Positions 44,118-52,112 of a stretch of DNA of 64,000 nt are shown here, one piece after another. The stretch comes from Neorhodopirellula pilleata. Lineage in GTDB: Bacteria > Planctomycetota > Planctomycetia > Pirellulales > Pirellulaceae. The notes beneath the pieces were generated by a model that was not told where the DNA came from, did no database searches, and saw only the letters and a program-made list of their open reading frames with translations. The translations under genes and the position numbers were made by a program. The DNA is taken from positions 124,001 to 188,000 of the forward strand of contig NZ_SJPM01000004.1 in assembly GCF_007859915.1 (NCBI RefSeq), read 5' to 3'. The stretch's first letter is position 1; every line of letters begins with the position of its first letter.

Positions 44118-44198
44118 TTGGTAGAAGATTGTTGGTAGAAGATTTTCACTTGTCGTCTTTCGGTTCCTTTCCATTTTCCACCAGTAATTTTCTACCAA
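44118..44198. repeat. TTGGTAGAA-family palindrome upstream of ric gene 1
   Basis: Left arm 44118-44143 (TTGGTAGAAGATTGTTGGTA...) and right arm 44171-44198, whose complement begins TTGGTAGAAAATTACTGGT. Arms match at about 20 of 26 positions. A second copy is at 46454-46516. It fills most of the gap between norB and the ric gene. Confidence 0.8.
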
Positions 44199-44222
44199 TT
44201 CATCTTTCTAGGAAACCCACTG

Positions 44223-44939
44223 ATGCTAACCCTCGATCCCGAACAAACCGTTGGCGATTTCGTTCGCCAGAAACCAACCCGCGCTCGCGTTTTTGAGTCG
44301 CTCAAAATCGACTATTGCTGTGGCGGCAAGATCTCGCTCAACCGTGCTTGCGAAAAACGCGGCATTGCAGTCGACGAAGTAATGCAAGCCATCACGACAA
44401 ACGACGCTCAAGCTGACACGGACACGCTGGTGGACGTCGACGCAATGGGATTGACCGAACTGGCCGATCACATCGAAACCACACACCACGCCTATCTGCG
44501 TGAAGAGTTGCCACGGCTCGATTTCATGACCGAAAAGGTTTCGCGAGTCCACGGAGACAAGGACGAGCGGCTATTCAAGATGCGTGAGGCCTTCGTCGCC
44601 CTCAAAGCAGAACTGGAACCGCACATGATGAAAGAGGAAAAGATCCTATTTCCGATCGTGCGTCAGTTGGAAGCGTCTGCCGAACGTCAGGAATTCCATT
44701 GCGGCAGTGTCGCGAATCCGATCCGCCAAATGGAACACGAGCATGATCAAGCGGGTAACGCACTGGCGATTTTGAGTGAGTCCACCGACGGCTACACGCC
44801 GCCCGAGTGGGCCTGCAACACGTACCGTGCGATGCTGGACTCGCTCTCGCAACTCCAGCGAGACATGCACCAACACATCCACAAGGAGAACAACGTGTTG
44901 TTTCCTAAAGCGATTCAACTCGAACAAGGCAAAGGTTGA
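44223..44939 (+). CDS. ric: Iron-sulfur cluster repair di-iron protein (Ric/ScdA/YtfE), copy 1
   Basis: 238 residues. N-terminal ScdA_N domain with VFESLKIDYCCGGK, then a hemerythrin-like domain with the di-iron ligands in HIETTHHAYL, EPHMMKEEKILFP, MEHEHDQAGNAL and HIHKENNVLFPKA. Repairs Fe-S clusters hit by NO. AGGAAA lies upstream of the ATG, just past the palindrome. Followed 4 bases later by a methyltransferase. Confidence 0.93.
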   Translation: MLTLDPEQTVGDFVRQKPTRARVFESLKIDYCCGGKISLNRACEKRGIAVDEVMQAITTNDAQADTDTLVDVDAMGLTELADHIETTHHAYLREELPRLDFMTEKVSRVHGDKDERLFKMREAFVALKAELEPHMMKEEKILFPIVRQLEASAERQEFHCGSVANPIRQMEHEHDQAGNALAILSESTDGYTPPEWACNTYRAMLDSLSQLQRDMHQHIHKENNVLFPKAIQLEQGKG

Positions 44940-44943
44940 AACG

Positions 44944-45786
44944 ATGACCATCGCCACTCATCCGAAAGCTGGTTCGCACGCCAAGCCTTCCCCCGCGATG
45001 CCGGGCGAGAAACTCGACGCATCCAAGATGCCGGGGCACTGGCTGCTGGCACGCATGGGCAAGCGAGTCCTGCGCCCCGGTGGTATCGAACTGACCCGGC
45101 GGATGCTTGATTCATTGATGATTTCATCCTCCGACACGGTCGTCGAACTCGCACCGGGGTTGGGCACCACGGCTCGCATGACACTGGCGAAGCGCCCGGC
45201 GGCGTACATCGCCGTCGAACGCGACCCCGACGCGGCGGCTCAAGTGCAAGCCTTGGTGTCCGATCCGCGTGACCGCTGCGTCCAAGGCAATGCGGCACAA
45301 ACAGGTTTGCCAAGCGAGTCGGCGGACGTCGTTTACGGCGAAGCGATGTTGACGATGCAAGTCGCCAGTAAAAAACAGGCGATCGCCGAAGAAGCCTGGC
45401 GAATTTTGCGTCCCGGCGGTCGCTACGCGATTCACGAACTCGGTTTGATGCCGGACGACCTCGATGAATCGCTCAAGGACGCGATCATGCAAGATGTCTC
45501 CGAAGCGATCCACGTCGGCGCTCGTCCGCTGACCGTTTCGGAGTGGCGGCAAACGCTCGAAGCGGCCGGATTGCGTGTCGATTCATCGACGTGCGTGACT
45601 GCTCCGATGCACTTATTGGAACCGCGACGTGTCCTGGCCGATGAAGGTTTCTTCGGCACCGCTCGGATCGCTTTCAACGTATTGCGAACACCCGCCGCAC
45701 GAAAACGAATTCACGCGATGCGTCGCGTTTTTCGTCGTTATGAAGATCACCTTTGCGCCGTCACAATGGTCGGCCAGAAATCCTAA
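44944..45786 (+). CDS. Class I SAM-dependent methyltransferase
   Basis: 280 residues from ATG 44944. SAM motif I VVELAPGLGTTARMTLAKRP, an acidic residue in AYIAVERDPDAA, motif II ESADVVYGEAML and AWRILRPGGRYAIHELGL. A Lys/Arg-rich C-terminus ends ITMVGQKS-like. Substrate unknown; fused in order with NO-stress genes, so it may modify a damaged or signalling molecule. The start follows the ric stop by 4 bases, implying cotranslation. Confidence 0.85.
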   Translation: MTIATHPKAGSHAKPSPAMPGEKLDASKMPGHWLLARMGKRVLRPGGIELTRRMLDSLMISSSDTVVELAPGLGTTARMTLAKRPAAYIAVERDPDAAAQVQALVSDPRDRCVQGNAAQTGLPSESADVVYGEAMLTMQVASKKQAIAEEAWRILRPGGRYAIHELGLMPDDLDESLKDAIMQDVSEAIHVGARPLTVSEWRQTLEAAGLRVDSSTCVTAPMHLLEPRRVLADEGFFGTARIAFNVLRTPAARKRIHAMRRVFRRYEDHLCAVTMVGQKS

Positions 45787-45813
45787 TTCCTTCCAACTTT
45801 AGAGAATTTAAAG

Positions 45814-46107
45814 ATGATTCGTTACCTCACCCTCCTCCAATTCACAGACCAAGGCGCTCGCAACGTTGACAAATCAGTGCAACGAGCATCGGACTTCGGG
45901 AAATCCGTCAGTGACGCTGGCGGCAAGCTGGTCTCGCAAGTTTGGACCGTTGGCCAGTACGACGGTTGCGTCGTGTTTGAAACGCCCGATGAAGCGATCG
46001 GTTCTGCTTTGTTGATCAAACTGGCCAAAGACGGCAACGTGCGTACCCAGACGATGCGCTGCTACGACAACCAAGAATTCGAGAACGTATTGAAGGCGGT
46101 ATCATGA
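45814..46107 (+). CDS. GYD-domain protein
   Basis: 97 residues. Begins MIRYLTLLQFTDQGARNV and contains GGKLVSQVWTVGQYDGCVVF, the GYD (PF08734-type) pattern of small ferredoxin-like folds. No catalytic residues evident; one Cys in the core. Stop overlaps the following cupin start (ATGA). Function unknown. Confidence 0.85.
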   Translation: MIRYLTLLQFTDQGARNVDKSVQRASDFGKSVSDAGGKLVSQVWTVGQYDGCVVFETPDEAIGSALLIKLAKDGNVRTQTMRCYDNQEFENVLKAVS

Positions 46108-46439
46108 GCGACCAAGCCAAGACCTTCCTCGACCTTGCCACCGAAGTCGAGATCCAATCCGGCGGAACGATCAGCAAAACGCTGCATCAAGACGACGCAC
46201 TGAAAGTGGTTCTGTTCGGCTTCGACGCCGGCCAAGAGCTGTCCGAACACACCGCCGCGGTTCCCGCGATCCTGCAGTTTCTCGATGGCGACGCCACGGT
46301 GACCTTGGGTGACGAAACGATCCACGCATCGACGGGCACGTTCGTTCACATGGCCGCAAATCTGTCGCACAGCATCACGGCGAATACGCCAACAAAGATG
46401 CTGTTATTGCTGCTCAAGGGAGCGAAGTCGAATGCGTAA
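46104..46439 (+). CDS. Cupin-domain protein, copy 1
   Basis: 111 residues. A single cupin barrel: SEHTAAVPAILQFLDGDATV for motif 1 and GTFVHMAANLSHSI for motif 2. Only some of the usual metal-binding His remain (SEHT, FVHMAANLSHS). Overlaps the GYD gene by 4 bases and the propeller gene by 8. Perhaps a small-molecule sensor or repair factor in nitrosative stress. Confidence 0.85.
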   Translation: MSDQAKTFLDLATEVEIQSGGTISKTLHQDDALKVVLFGFDAGQELSEHTAAVPAILQFLDGDATVTLGDETIHASTGTFVHMAANLSHSITANTPTKMLLLLLKGAKSNA

Positions 46440-47922
46440 ATCCAGGATGGATTTTGGTAGAAGATTGCTGGTAGCGAATTTTTCCGCTGGCCATTTTCTA
46501 CCAATAATTTTCTACCTGTTCGTCGCTCTCCCCATCCACGCAGGTGAGAAGTGGACCGGATTTCGTAGCGATGGCAGCGGGACCGTGACTGCAGACTTGC
46601 CGACACGTTGGTCGCCCGATGAGGGTATCGCTTGGCAAGCTGATATCCCCGGCTACGGGCAATCATCGCCAGTCGTTTGGGGCGATCATGTCTACGTGAC
46701 CAGCAGCGAGGGACCATGGCAACAAGACTGCCAAGTTCACGCGTTCGATTTGCAGTCGGGAGAGAATCTTTGGACCACGCACGTGGAAGCGACCACGAAA
46801 GTTGAAAACTACTTTCGCAATAGTCGTGCCGCGCCGACGTGCTGCGTCGATGAATCAGGTGTGTACTCGTTCTTTGCCAATGGCGACGTGACGGCGATGA
46901 CGCACGCGGGAAAAATACGTTGGAGCACCCCGGTAATCAAAACGTTCGGCGAAGTCGATAACGAACGCGGCGTCGCCAGTTCGCTCGCTCAAACCGAAAC
47001 GCACCTATTCGTTCTGGTTGACCATCATGGGCCGTCGTATCTGTCGTCTATCGACAAACGCAGCGGCGACGTGGTTTGGAAAGCCGACCGAGGTGATCGG
47101 GTTCCGTCGTGGTCCTCGCCGGTGATCGCGAAGACTGGAAAGCAAGCCATCGTCGTTACCAGCTCGGCCGATACCGTGGATGCCTATGACGCGGCGAGCG
47201 GAAAACGCCTGTGGCAGCTCGATGGCTTGCAAGGCAACCACATTCCCTCCGCATCGGTCATTGGCAATCGCATCTTCGTCGGATCAACGACGATGTACGG
47301 CGGCGCGACCGACGAAGACGCCGTCGCGGGATCGAACTGTTGCATTGAACTGACCGAAGACGACGGCAAACTCGGCTACAAAGTCCGCTGGGGTGCCGAG
47401 CGAGCGAACTCGTATTATTCAACGCCGCTCGCCTTCGCCGGATACGTTTACTATGTGAACAAGGTCGGCGTCTTGTACTGCGTCAACCAAGAATCAGGCG
47501 ACCAAGTCTTCGCGAAACGAATTGGCAATCCGTGCTGGGCCTCGGCTGTTGGCGTCACGAAGCCTGATGGCGAACAACTCGTCTACTTCGTTCTGAAAAA
47601 CGGTTTTACCATCGTGCTGCGACCCGGCAACGAATACGACCAAGTCGCCCGCAACCAGCTCTATGATGCCAGCGCGATGATGGACGCACGCGAGACGGCA
47701 GAGAAACAACGCAAAGCCAACACAGTGCCGGCCGATCAGGCGAAGCCAAAGTCCGGTCCTGAAAAGGTTTTCGCGGGCATGCCCGAAAGCCAACTCCATC
47801 AAATGTTTTCCTACGGCGATCCAATGGTCTACGGCGTCGCGGTCGCGAGGGACCGGTTGCTGATCCGCACCGGGCAGACTCTGTTCTGCGTGGGGCAACA
47901 ACCGAAAGGCGTCGCAAAATGA
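46432..47922 (+). CDS. Exported PQQ-type beta-propeller protein
   Basis: 496 residues from ATG 46432 (or 491 from 46447). The mature protein begins KWTGFRSDGSGTVTADLP, then seven or so blades with WxxD/AxDxxSGxxLW-type ends (VHAFDLQSGENLWTTHV, SIDKRSGDVVWKADRG, YDAASGKRLWQLDG), typical of PQQ-binding-like quinoprotein propellers. The whole signal-peptide core is encoded by a TTGGTAGAA-family palindrome at 46454-46516. No methionine follows it, so translation must begin at or before the repeat. Overlaps cupin and P450 genes on either side. Confidence 0.85.
   Translation: MRKSRMDFGRRLLVANFSAGHFLPIIFYLFVALPIHAGEKWTGFRSDGSGTVTADLPTRWSPDEGIAWQADIPGYGQSSPVVWGDHVYVTSSEGPWQQDCQVHAFDLQSGENLWTTHVEATTKVENYFRNSRAAPTCCVDESGVYSFFANGDVTAMTHAGKIRWSTPVIKTFGEVDNERGVASSLAQTETHLFVLVDHHGPSYLSSIDKRSGDVVWKADRGDRVPSWSSPVIAKTGKQAIVVTSSADTVDAYDAASGKRLWQLDGLQGNHIPSASVIGNRIFVGSTTMYGGATDEDAVAGSNCCIELTEDDGKLGYKVRWGAERANSYYSTPLAFAGYVYYVNKVGVLYCVNQESGDQVFAKRIGNPCWASAVGVTKPDGEQLVYFVLKNGFTIVLRPGNEYDQVARNQLYDASAMMDARETAEKQRKANTVPADQAKPKSGPEKVFAGMPESQLHQMFSYGDPMVYGVAVARDRLLIRTGQTLFCVGQQPKGVAK
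46454..46516. repeat. TTGGTAGAA-family palindrome encoding a signal peptide
   Basis: Left arm 46454-46480 (TTGGTAGAAGATTGCTGGTAG) and right arm 46491-46516, whose complement begins AGGTAGAAAATTATTGGTAG. The central loop is 10 bases. It is the second copy of the element at 44118-44198. It codes for residues 8-29 of the propeller protein. Confidence 0.8.
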
Positions 47923-49070
47923 AGCCAACATGGAATCCCGAATCGGATCAGGTCAATCGTGATCAGGTCAGCGCGTACGACGAAATGCGTCTCCGCTGCC
48001 CGGTCGCCCATAGTGAATCGCTTGGTTGGTCGGTGTTTCGCCATGCTGATGTCATGCGAGTGCTTCATGAGCATCAAACATTTAGCAATCAGGTGTCCCA
48101 ACATCTATCGGTTCCCAATGGCATGGACCCGCCTGAGCATACGGTGTATCGCAAGATCATCGAACGCTATTTCACGAGCGACTCAGTGGCCGCTTTCGAG
48201 CCAACGTGTCAACAGATTGCGACCAAATTGCTGCGAGAAGCGTATGGCCGCGGCAGCGATATCGAAGTGATGACCGAGTTGGCTTCCCACTTTGCCGTCC
48301 GCGTTCAATGTGCGTTTCTTGGCTGGCCAACCGACCTGCATGATCCGCTTCTACGTTGGGCCAGTGATCAACAGCATGCGACTGGCGCGGGAGATCGTGA
48401 ATCGCTGTCGCGTCTCGCCGCTGAATTGCAACTGATCGTGAATGACCTGATCAGCAACCGTCGATTGAACAACGCCGACACCAACAACGATGTGACTTCG
48501 TCGCTGATGAATGAGACCATCAGCCAACGACAACTCAGCAACGAAGAGGTATCGAGCATACTGCGAAACTGGACCGTTGGTGAGTTGGCGACCATCGCCG
48601 CCTCCATCGGAATTCTAATTCACCATTTGGCTCAACATCCTGACCATCAAAGCCTGCTTCGTCGCGACCCATCCATGCTGCCCGTTGCGATCGACGAAAT
48701 CCTGCGAGTCCACAATCCGCTGCATGGCAACCGACGCAAAACGACATGCCCCGCTCAGCTCGGCGGCGTCGACATCGACGCGGGTGAGCGAGTTTACCTG
48801 AACTGGATCGCCGCCAACCGCGATGAGATCGTTTTTGAAGACGCGGGTACAGTGAAGTTTGATCGTGACCCACAACATAACTTGCTCTACGGATCCGGTA
48901 TTCACGTTTGCCCCGGCGCTCCACTGGCACGAATGGAACTGCGAGTCATGATGGAGTCGCTCTTGCAGCAAACAGCGTCATTCACGCTGGACCCAACACG
49001 CACCGCTGAACCGGCCGCCTATCCGGACAGTGGCTACACAACCGTTTTCACTCGTTTCCAATGGAAGTAG
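47919..49070 (+). CDS. Cytochrome P450
   Basis: 383 residues. Haem-binding loop LLYGSGIHVCPGAPLARMEL with the Cys ligand at 331; ExxR is EILR (260-263); PERF-like region follows. The I-helix reads NWTVGELATIAASIG (217-231) and lacks the usual Ala/Gly-Gly-x-Asp/Glu-Thr; the residue before the Thr is Ala, as in the fungal NO reductase P450nor, whose I-helix carries GNATM. Embedded in an NO-detoxification operon (4-base overlap with the propeller gene), so reduction of NO is a real possibility. No ferredoxin or reductase partner adjoins it, which P450nor would not need. Confidence 0.92.
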   Translation: MKPTWNPESDQVNRDQVSAYDEMRLRCPVAHSESLGWSVFRHADVMRVLHEHQTFSNQVSQHLSVPNGMDPPEHTVYRKIIERYFTSDSVAAFEPTCQQIATKLLREAYGRGSDIEVMTELASHFAVRVQCAFLGWPTDLHDPLLRWASDQQHATGAGDRESLSRLAAELQLIVNDLISNRRLNNADTNNDVTSSLMNETISQRQLSNEEVSSILRNWTVGELATIAASIGILIHHLAQHPDHQSLLRRDPSMLPVAIDEILRVHNPLHGNRRKTTCPAQLGGVDIDAGERVYLNWIAANRDEIVFEDAGTVKFDRDPQHNLLYGSGIHVCPGAPLARMELRVMMESLLQQTASFTLDPTRTAEPAAYPDSGYTTVFTRFQWK

Positions 49071-49075
49071 ACATC

Positions 49076-49411
49076 ATGGCCATCTCTCACGCGAAGCCTG
49101 CGCAAGTCATCAACCTCGAGCCGCTGGGTGACAAGATTGCAAGCTCGAAAACTCATACGCTGTTCAAGACCGACATGATGGAGGCGATCCGATTGGTGTT
49201 GCCCGCCGGCAAGCAAATCGCTGAACACAAAGCCCCCGGTGAAATCACCGTCCAGTGCCTCGAAGGCCAAATTAGTTTTTCGGCCGATGGGAATTCGCAC
49301 ACGCTGAATGGAGGCGAGCTGTTGTACCTGGAAACCGCCGTCCCGCACGCGGTTGAAGCGATCAAAGATTCCACGGTCCTGGTCACGATTGTGTTTAGCC
49401 GATCAAAGTAG
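49076..49411 (+). CDS. Cupin-domain protein, copy 2
   Basis: 111 residues from ATG 49076 (GGAAG 8 bases upstream; an in-frame ATG at 49061 is less likely). Cupin strands MMEAIRLVLPAGKQIAEH and GEITVQCLEGQISF, with AVPHAVEAIKDS closing. Sits between the P450 gene and the second ric gene. It differs from copy 1 at 46104 but has the same size and setting. Confidence 0.85.
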   Translation: MAISHAKPAQVINLEPLGDKIASSKTHTLFKTDMMEAIRLVLPAGKQIAEHKAPGEITVQCLEGQISFSADGNSHTLNGGELLYLETAVPHAVEAIKDSTVLVTIVFSRSK

Positions 49412-49440
49412 CGGCATCGTTCACTAGCGAGGTTTCTCTC

Positions 49441-50190
49441 ATGTCTGACTCAAGAATTGCCAGTTTGCCACCCAGTGCGACCGTCGGAGATTGGGTGGCC
49501 AACTATCCCGAGACGGCCGAAGTCTTTGACATGCTTCAAATCGACTACTGCTGCGACGGTACCAAGCCGCTGGAGAATGCGTGTTGGGAGAATGGCCTCG
49601 AAGTCATTCGAGTTCATTCGTTGCTGAAACACACCGTTGCGCAAGCGGGGAACAAGCACGAAACGGACTGGATGCATGCGTCTCTTACCAAGCTTTGTGA
49701 CGAAATCGAACACACGCATCACAAATTGTTGAAGGAGACGTTGCCGTTGCTTAGCGACATGATGGCGGAAGTCGTTTCCCTTCACGGTGAGAGCCACGAA
49801 TCCTTGCACGAAGTCCAACAGCACTTCATGAATTGGCGGGACGATATTCTTGGTGTGATGGCCGAAGAGGAGCGTAGCCTGTTTCCCGCCATTCGGGAAC
49901 TTGAAGCAGGCGGTAAACCTGACGCTTGCCTTCGAGCATCGTTGAACAAAATGATTCACCGCATCCAATTCAATCACGAAGACATTGGAAAGGCATTGAA
50001 GAACGCACGAACCGCGTCCGAGAATTTCAAAGCGCCCTGCGATGCGTGTCCGAAGTTCGCTCAGATGTACGGCCTGTTACGTTGGATCGAAAACGATGTC
50101 CGGCACCATGTTCACAAAGAAGAATCAATCCTGTTTCCGCGGGTGCGTCAGTCGTTGAACCATGCCATCGGCGTTAATCCTGGCGAGTGA
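49441..50190 (+). CDS. ric: Iron-sulfur cluster repair protein (Ric/ScdA), copy 2
   Basis: 249 residues. ScdA_N motif VFDMLQIDYCCDGTKPLENA, then hemerythrin-like ligands HTHHKLLKETLPLL, EEERSLFPAI, FNHEDIGKAL and HHVHKEESILFPRV. It also has CDACPKF in the last third, not present in copy 1. The copies are clearly diverged. Ends 17 bases inside the convergent gene at 50174-50623. Confidence 0.92.
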   Translation: MSDSRIASLPPSATVGDWVANYPETAEVFDMLQIDYCCDGTKPLENACWENGLEVIRVHSLLKHTVAQAGNKHETDWMHASLTKLCDEIEHTHHKLLKETLPLLSDMMAEVVSLHGESHESLHEVQQHFMNWRDDILGVMAEEERSLFPAIRELEAGGKPDACLRASLNKMIHRIQFNHEDIGKALKNARTASENFKAPCDACPKFAQMYGLLRWIENDVRHHVHKEESILFPRVRQSLNHAIGVNPGE

Positions 50191-50623
50191 ATTTGGCGAT
50201 TTGTCTTTCCTTCGTCGTTTCAAACTCACGCAACCGCTGGGCCAATTCCACGACGGATGCCGCTGCTGTGCAATCCGCCATCCGATCGAGCAACTCGGTA
50301 AGTCGTTGATCCGAGGTCAGAGCACAGCCAAGCGCGTCGTGAAAGCTAGGCTCGTCACTACAGCAACAGTCTGCAGCATGAATCGCATCGCTGCTCAGTT
50401 GCGGGCCGGTGATCAAGTAGGTTGCGTGTTCTGGGTCAAGCTGCTCCATCTCACCACGAATCACCTGAGATGAACGTGTCTCCAGCTCAACCAAATGATC
50501 CAACAGAATGTCGGCTTGGGGATCAACGCTCGCACCGACGAGCTGTCGATAACGAAGGGCCCTCTGGTTGTGGTAGTCCGCCAACATGGCCAGCACATCG
50601 TAAACCGTTCGAGGTTGTTTCAT
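50174..50623 (-). CDS. Helical protein with Cys cluster, unknown function
   Basis: 149 residues from ATG 50623 with AAGGAG 9 bases upstream. Helical throughout: VYDVLAMLADYHNQRALRYR, LLDHLVELETRSSQVI, then AADCCCSDEPSF and VVELAQRLREFETTKERQI. The pattern of paired helices with spaced His/Glu recalls ferritin- or hemerythrin-like bundles, but ligands are not clear. Divergent from the SdhB-like gene; the operator candidate at 50685 lies between, so it is probably in the NO-response regulon. Confidence 0.7.
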   Translation of the reverse strand: MKQPRTVYDVLAMLADYHNQRALRYRQLVGASVDPQADILLDHLVELETRSSQVIRGEMEQLDPEHATYLITGPQLSSDAIHAADCCCSDEPSFHDALGCALTSDQRLTELLDRMADCTAAASVVELAQRLREFETTKERQIAKFTRQD

Positions 50624-50684
50624 CGTTCCGATCTCCTTACATGGCACCGCAGGCCTGGACAATTGAACTTACTCACCGTATTCT

Positions 50685-50698
50685 ATACCTAAAGGTGT
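50685..50698. promoter_or_regulatory. Candidate operator in divergent promoter, matches the hmp site
   Basis: ATACCTAAAGGTGT with palindromic core ACCT-N2-AGGT. 11 of 14 bases match 40340-40353. Lies 62 bases before the ATG of the helical-protein gene and 101 bases before the SdhB-like gene. Confidence 0.45.
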
Positions 50699-50798
50699 TC
50701 GTTCGGAAGCTGGGAAGCGAATTGTCGCCCGAACGCTCCGCCGATCGGAATTCAAACCGCAAACCGATTGCGCGACTACCACTCACTTGGAAACATCA

Positions 50799-51626
50799 AT
50801 GCCGAATAGATCGTTCACAGTTCGCGTTCAGCGACAAGACCATCCTTCCAAGCCGAGTTACTGGCAATCGTTCTCGCTTAACTACGAAGCCAGTTTGAAC
50901 ATCACAAGTGTCTTGCAGCGCATCGCGGCGAAGCCAGAGACACAAGATGGTGCGAAGGTCACGCCAGTCGCGTACGAGTCGGGATGTTTGGAGGAGGTTT
51001 GCGGTTCGTGCACCATGCGAATCAACGGCCGCGTTCGACAAGCTTGCTCTGCATTGGTGGACCGCTTGCTGGAAGACGACCCAAGCGGAATTGAATTGCG
51101 TCCGATGAGCAAGTTTCCTGTCGTGCGTGATCTGTGCGTGGATCGTTACCGAATGTTCCGCGCTCTTGAGCGGCTGGAATGCTGGATTCCCGTTGACGGC
51201 TACTACGACATGGGTGGCGGCCCCAAGCAAAGTGTCCAGCAGCAGGAACAGAACTACCCGCTCAGCCAATGCATGAGTTGCGGTTGTTGCCTGGAAGCGT
51301 GCCCGCAGTATCAGCAAGTTTCGATCCTGCGACAGGACGACGAAACCGACATCGAGTATGAGCAGCGTCGGGACGAAGACCTGGACCGTCACTTCATCGG
51401 GGCGGCTCCGATGAGCCAAGCCGTGTTGATGAACTCCAACCCGACAGGGCAGGCGATGGCGTCGCAGCGTCTCGAGTCGCTAATTGCACCAGGTGGCATT
51501 CAAAATTGCGGCAAGGCTGGGAATTGCCAAGCCGTTTGCCCGAAAGCGATCCCGTTGATGGAATCATGGGGCCGCGTTAACCGTAGTGCAACTCTGCATG
51601 TGATCAAGAAGTTCTTCGATGGTTGA
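50799..51626 (+). CDS. Orphan SdhB-like iron-sulfur protein
   Basis: 275 residues from ATG 50799 (GGAAAC upstream; a TTG at 50787 is in frame). All Fe-S motifs of a succinate dehydrogenase/fumarate reductase B subunit are present: 2Fe-2S cysteines at 63, 68, 71 and 83 (CLEEVCGSCTMRING), 4Fe-4S in QCMSCGCCLEACPQ and 3Fe-4S in NCGKAGNCQAVCPKAIP. No SdhA or SdhC gene is next to it, and the cluster is about NO stress. It may be a spare subunit for an NO-damaged Sdh complex or part of another electron path. Function by homology only. Confidence 0.88.
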   Translation: MPNRSFTVRVQRQDHPSKPSYWQSFSLNYEASLNITSVLQRIAAKPETQDGAKVTPVAYESGCLEEVCGSCTMRINGRVRQACSALVDRLLEDDPSGIELRPMSKFPVVRDLCVDRYRMFRALERLECWIPVDGYYDMGGGPKQSVQQQEQNYPLSQCMSCGCCLEACPQYQQVSILRQDDETDIEYEQRRDEDLDRHFIGAAPMSQAVLMNSNPTGQAMASQRLESLIAPGGIQNCGKAGNCQAVCPKAIPLMESWGRVNRSATLHVIKKFFDG

Positions 51627-52017
51627 ACCCGTACGTGGTCCGAAGCGATTTTTGTACTGGTGCGGCGCGGCGTTCTTCTTCACGCTCGCCATGATCGGTG
51701 TCGTGCTGCCCGGCATTCCAACGACACCGTTCCTGTTGTTGATGTGCTATTTCCTGCTCCGCGTGTCACCGGCTCTGCATGCCAAAGCGATGGCATGGCC
51801 CATTGTTGGCGGACCGCTGCAAGATTGGCGCGACCAAGGCGGTGTTCGCCCCAAGGTGAAACGCTTGGCCTACGCGATGGTCACGCTGTTGGTCGGTTCA
51901 ACGCTAATTTTCAGTTCACTTGGCCCCGCGTTCAAGTTGGTCGTTTTCTGCGCGGCGGTCTACGGCGTTTCGGTGGTCGCTCGCTTACCCGTCGCCCGTG
52001 GCGATTTGGCTAAGTAA
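51619..52017 (+). CDS. DUF454/YbaN-family membrane protein
   Basis: 132 residues. Three hydrophobic segments; motif GVVLPGIPTTPFLLL is the family hallmark, with WPIVGGPLQDWRDQGGV following. Inner membrane, function unknown. Starts 8 bases inside the SdhB-like gene, so the two are cotranslated. It closes the NO cluster. Confidence 0.88.
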   Translation: MVEPVRGPKRFLYWCGAAFFFTLAMIGVVLPGIPTTPFLLLMCYFLLRVSPALHAKAMAWPIVGGPLQDWRDQGGVRPKVKRLAYAMVTLLVGSTLIFSSLGPAFKLVVFCAAVYGVSVVARLPVARGDLAK

Positions 52018-52112
52018 TGAGTGAACCAAAGCGTGGTTGCTTTCATCGTCTGCAACACCGAACGCAAACGAAGTTGCCAAACCTCGCGGTAACTCCAGAG
52101 AACATCCGACGG

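Noticed and set aside
46309..46431. Upstream extension of the propeller gene
   Set aside because: It lies inside the cupin gene in another frame; ATG 46432 overlaps the cupin stop as other genes in this cluster do.
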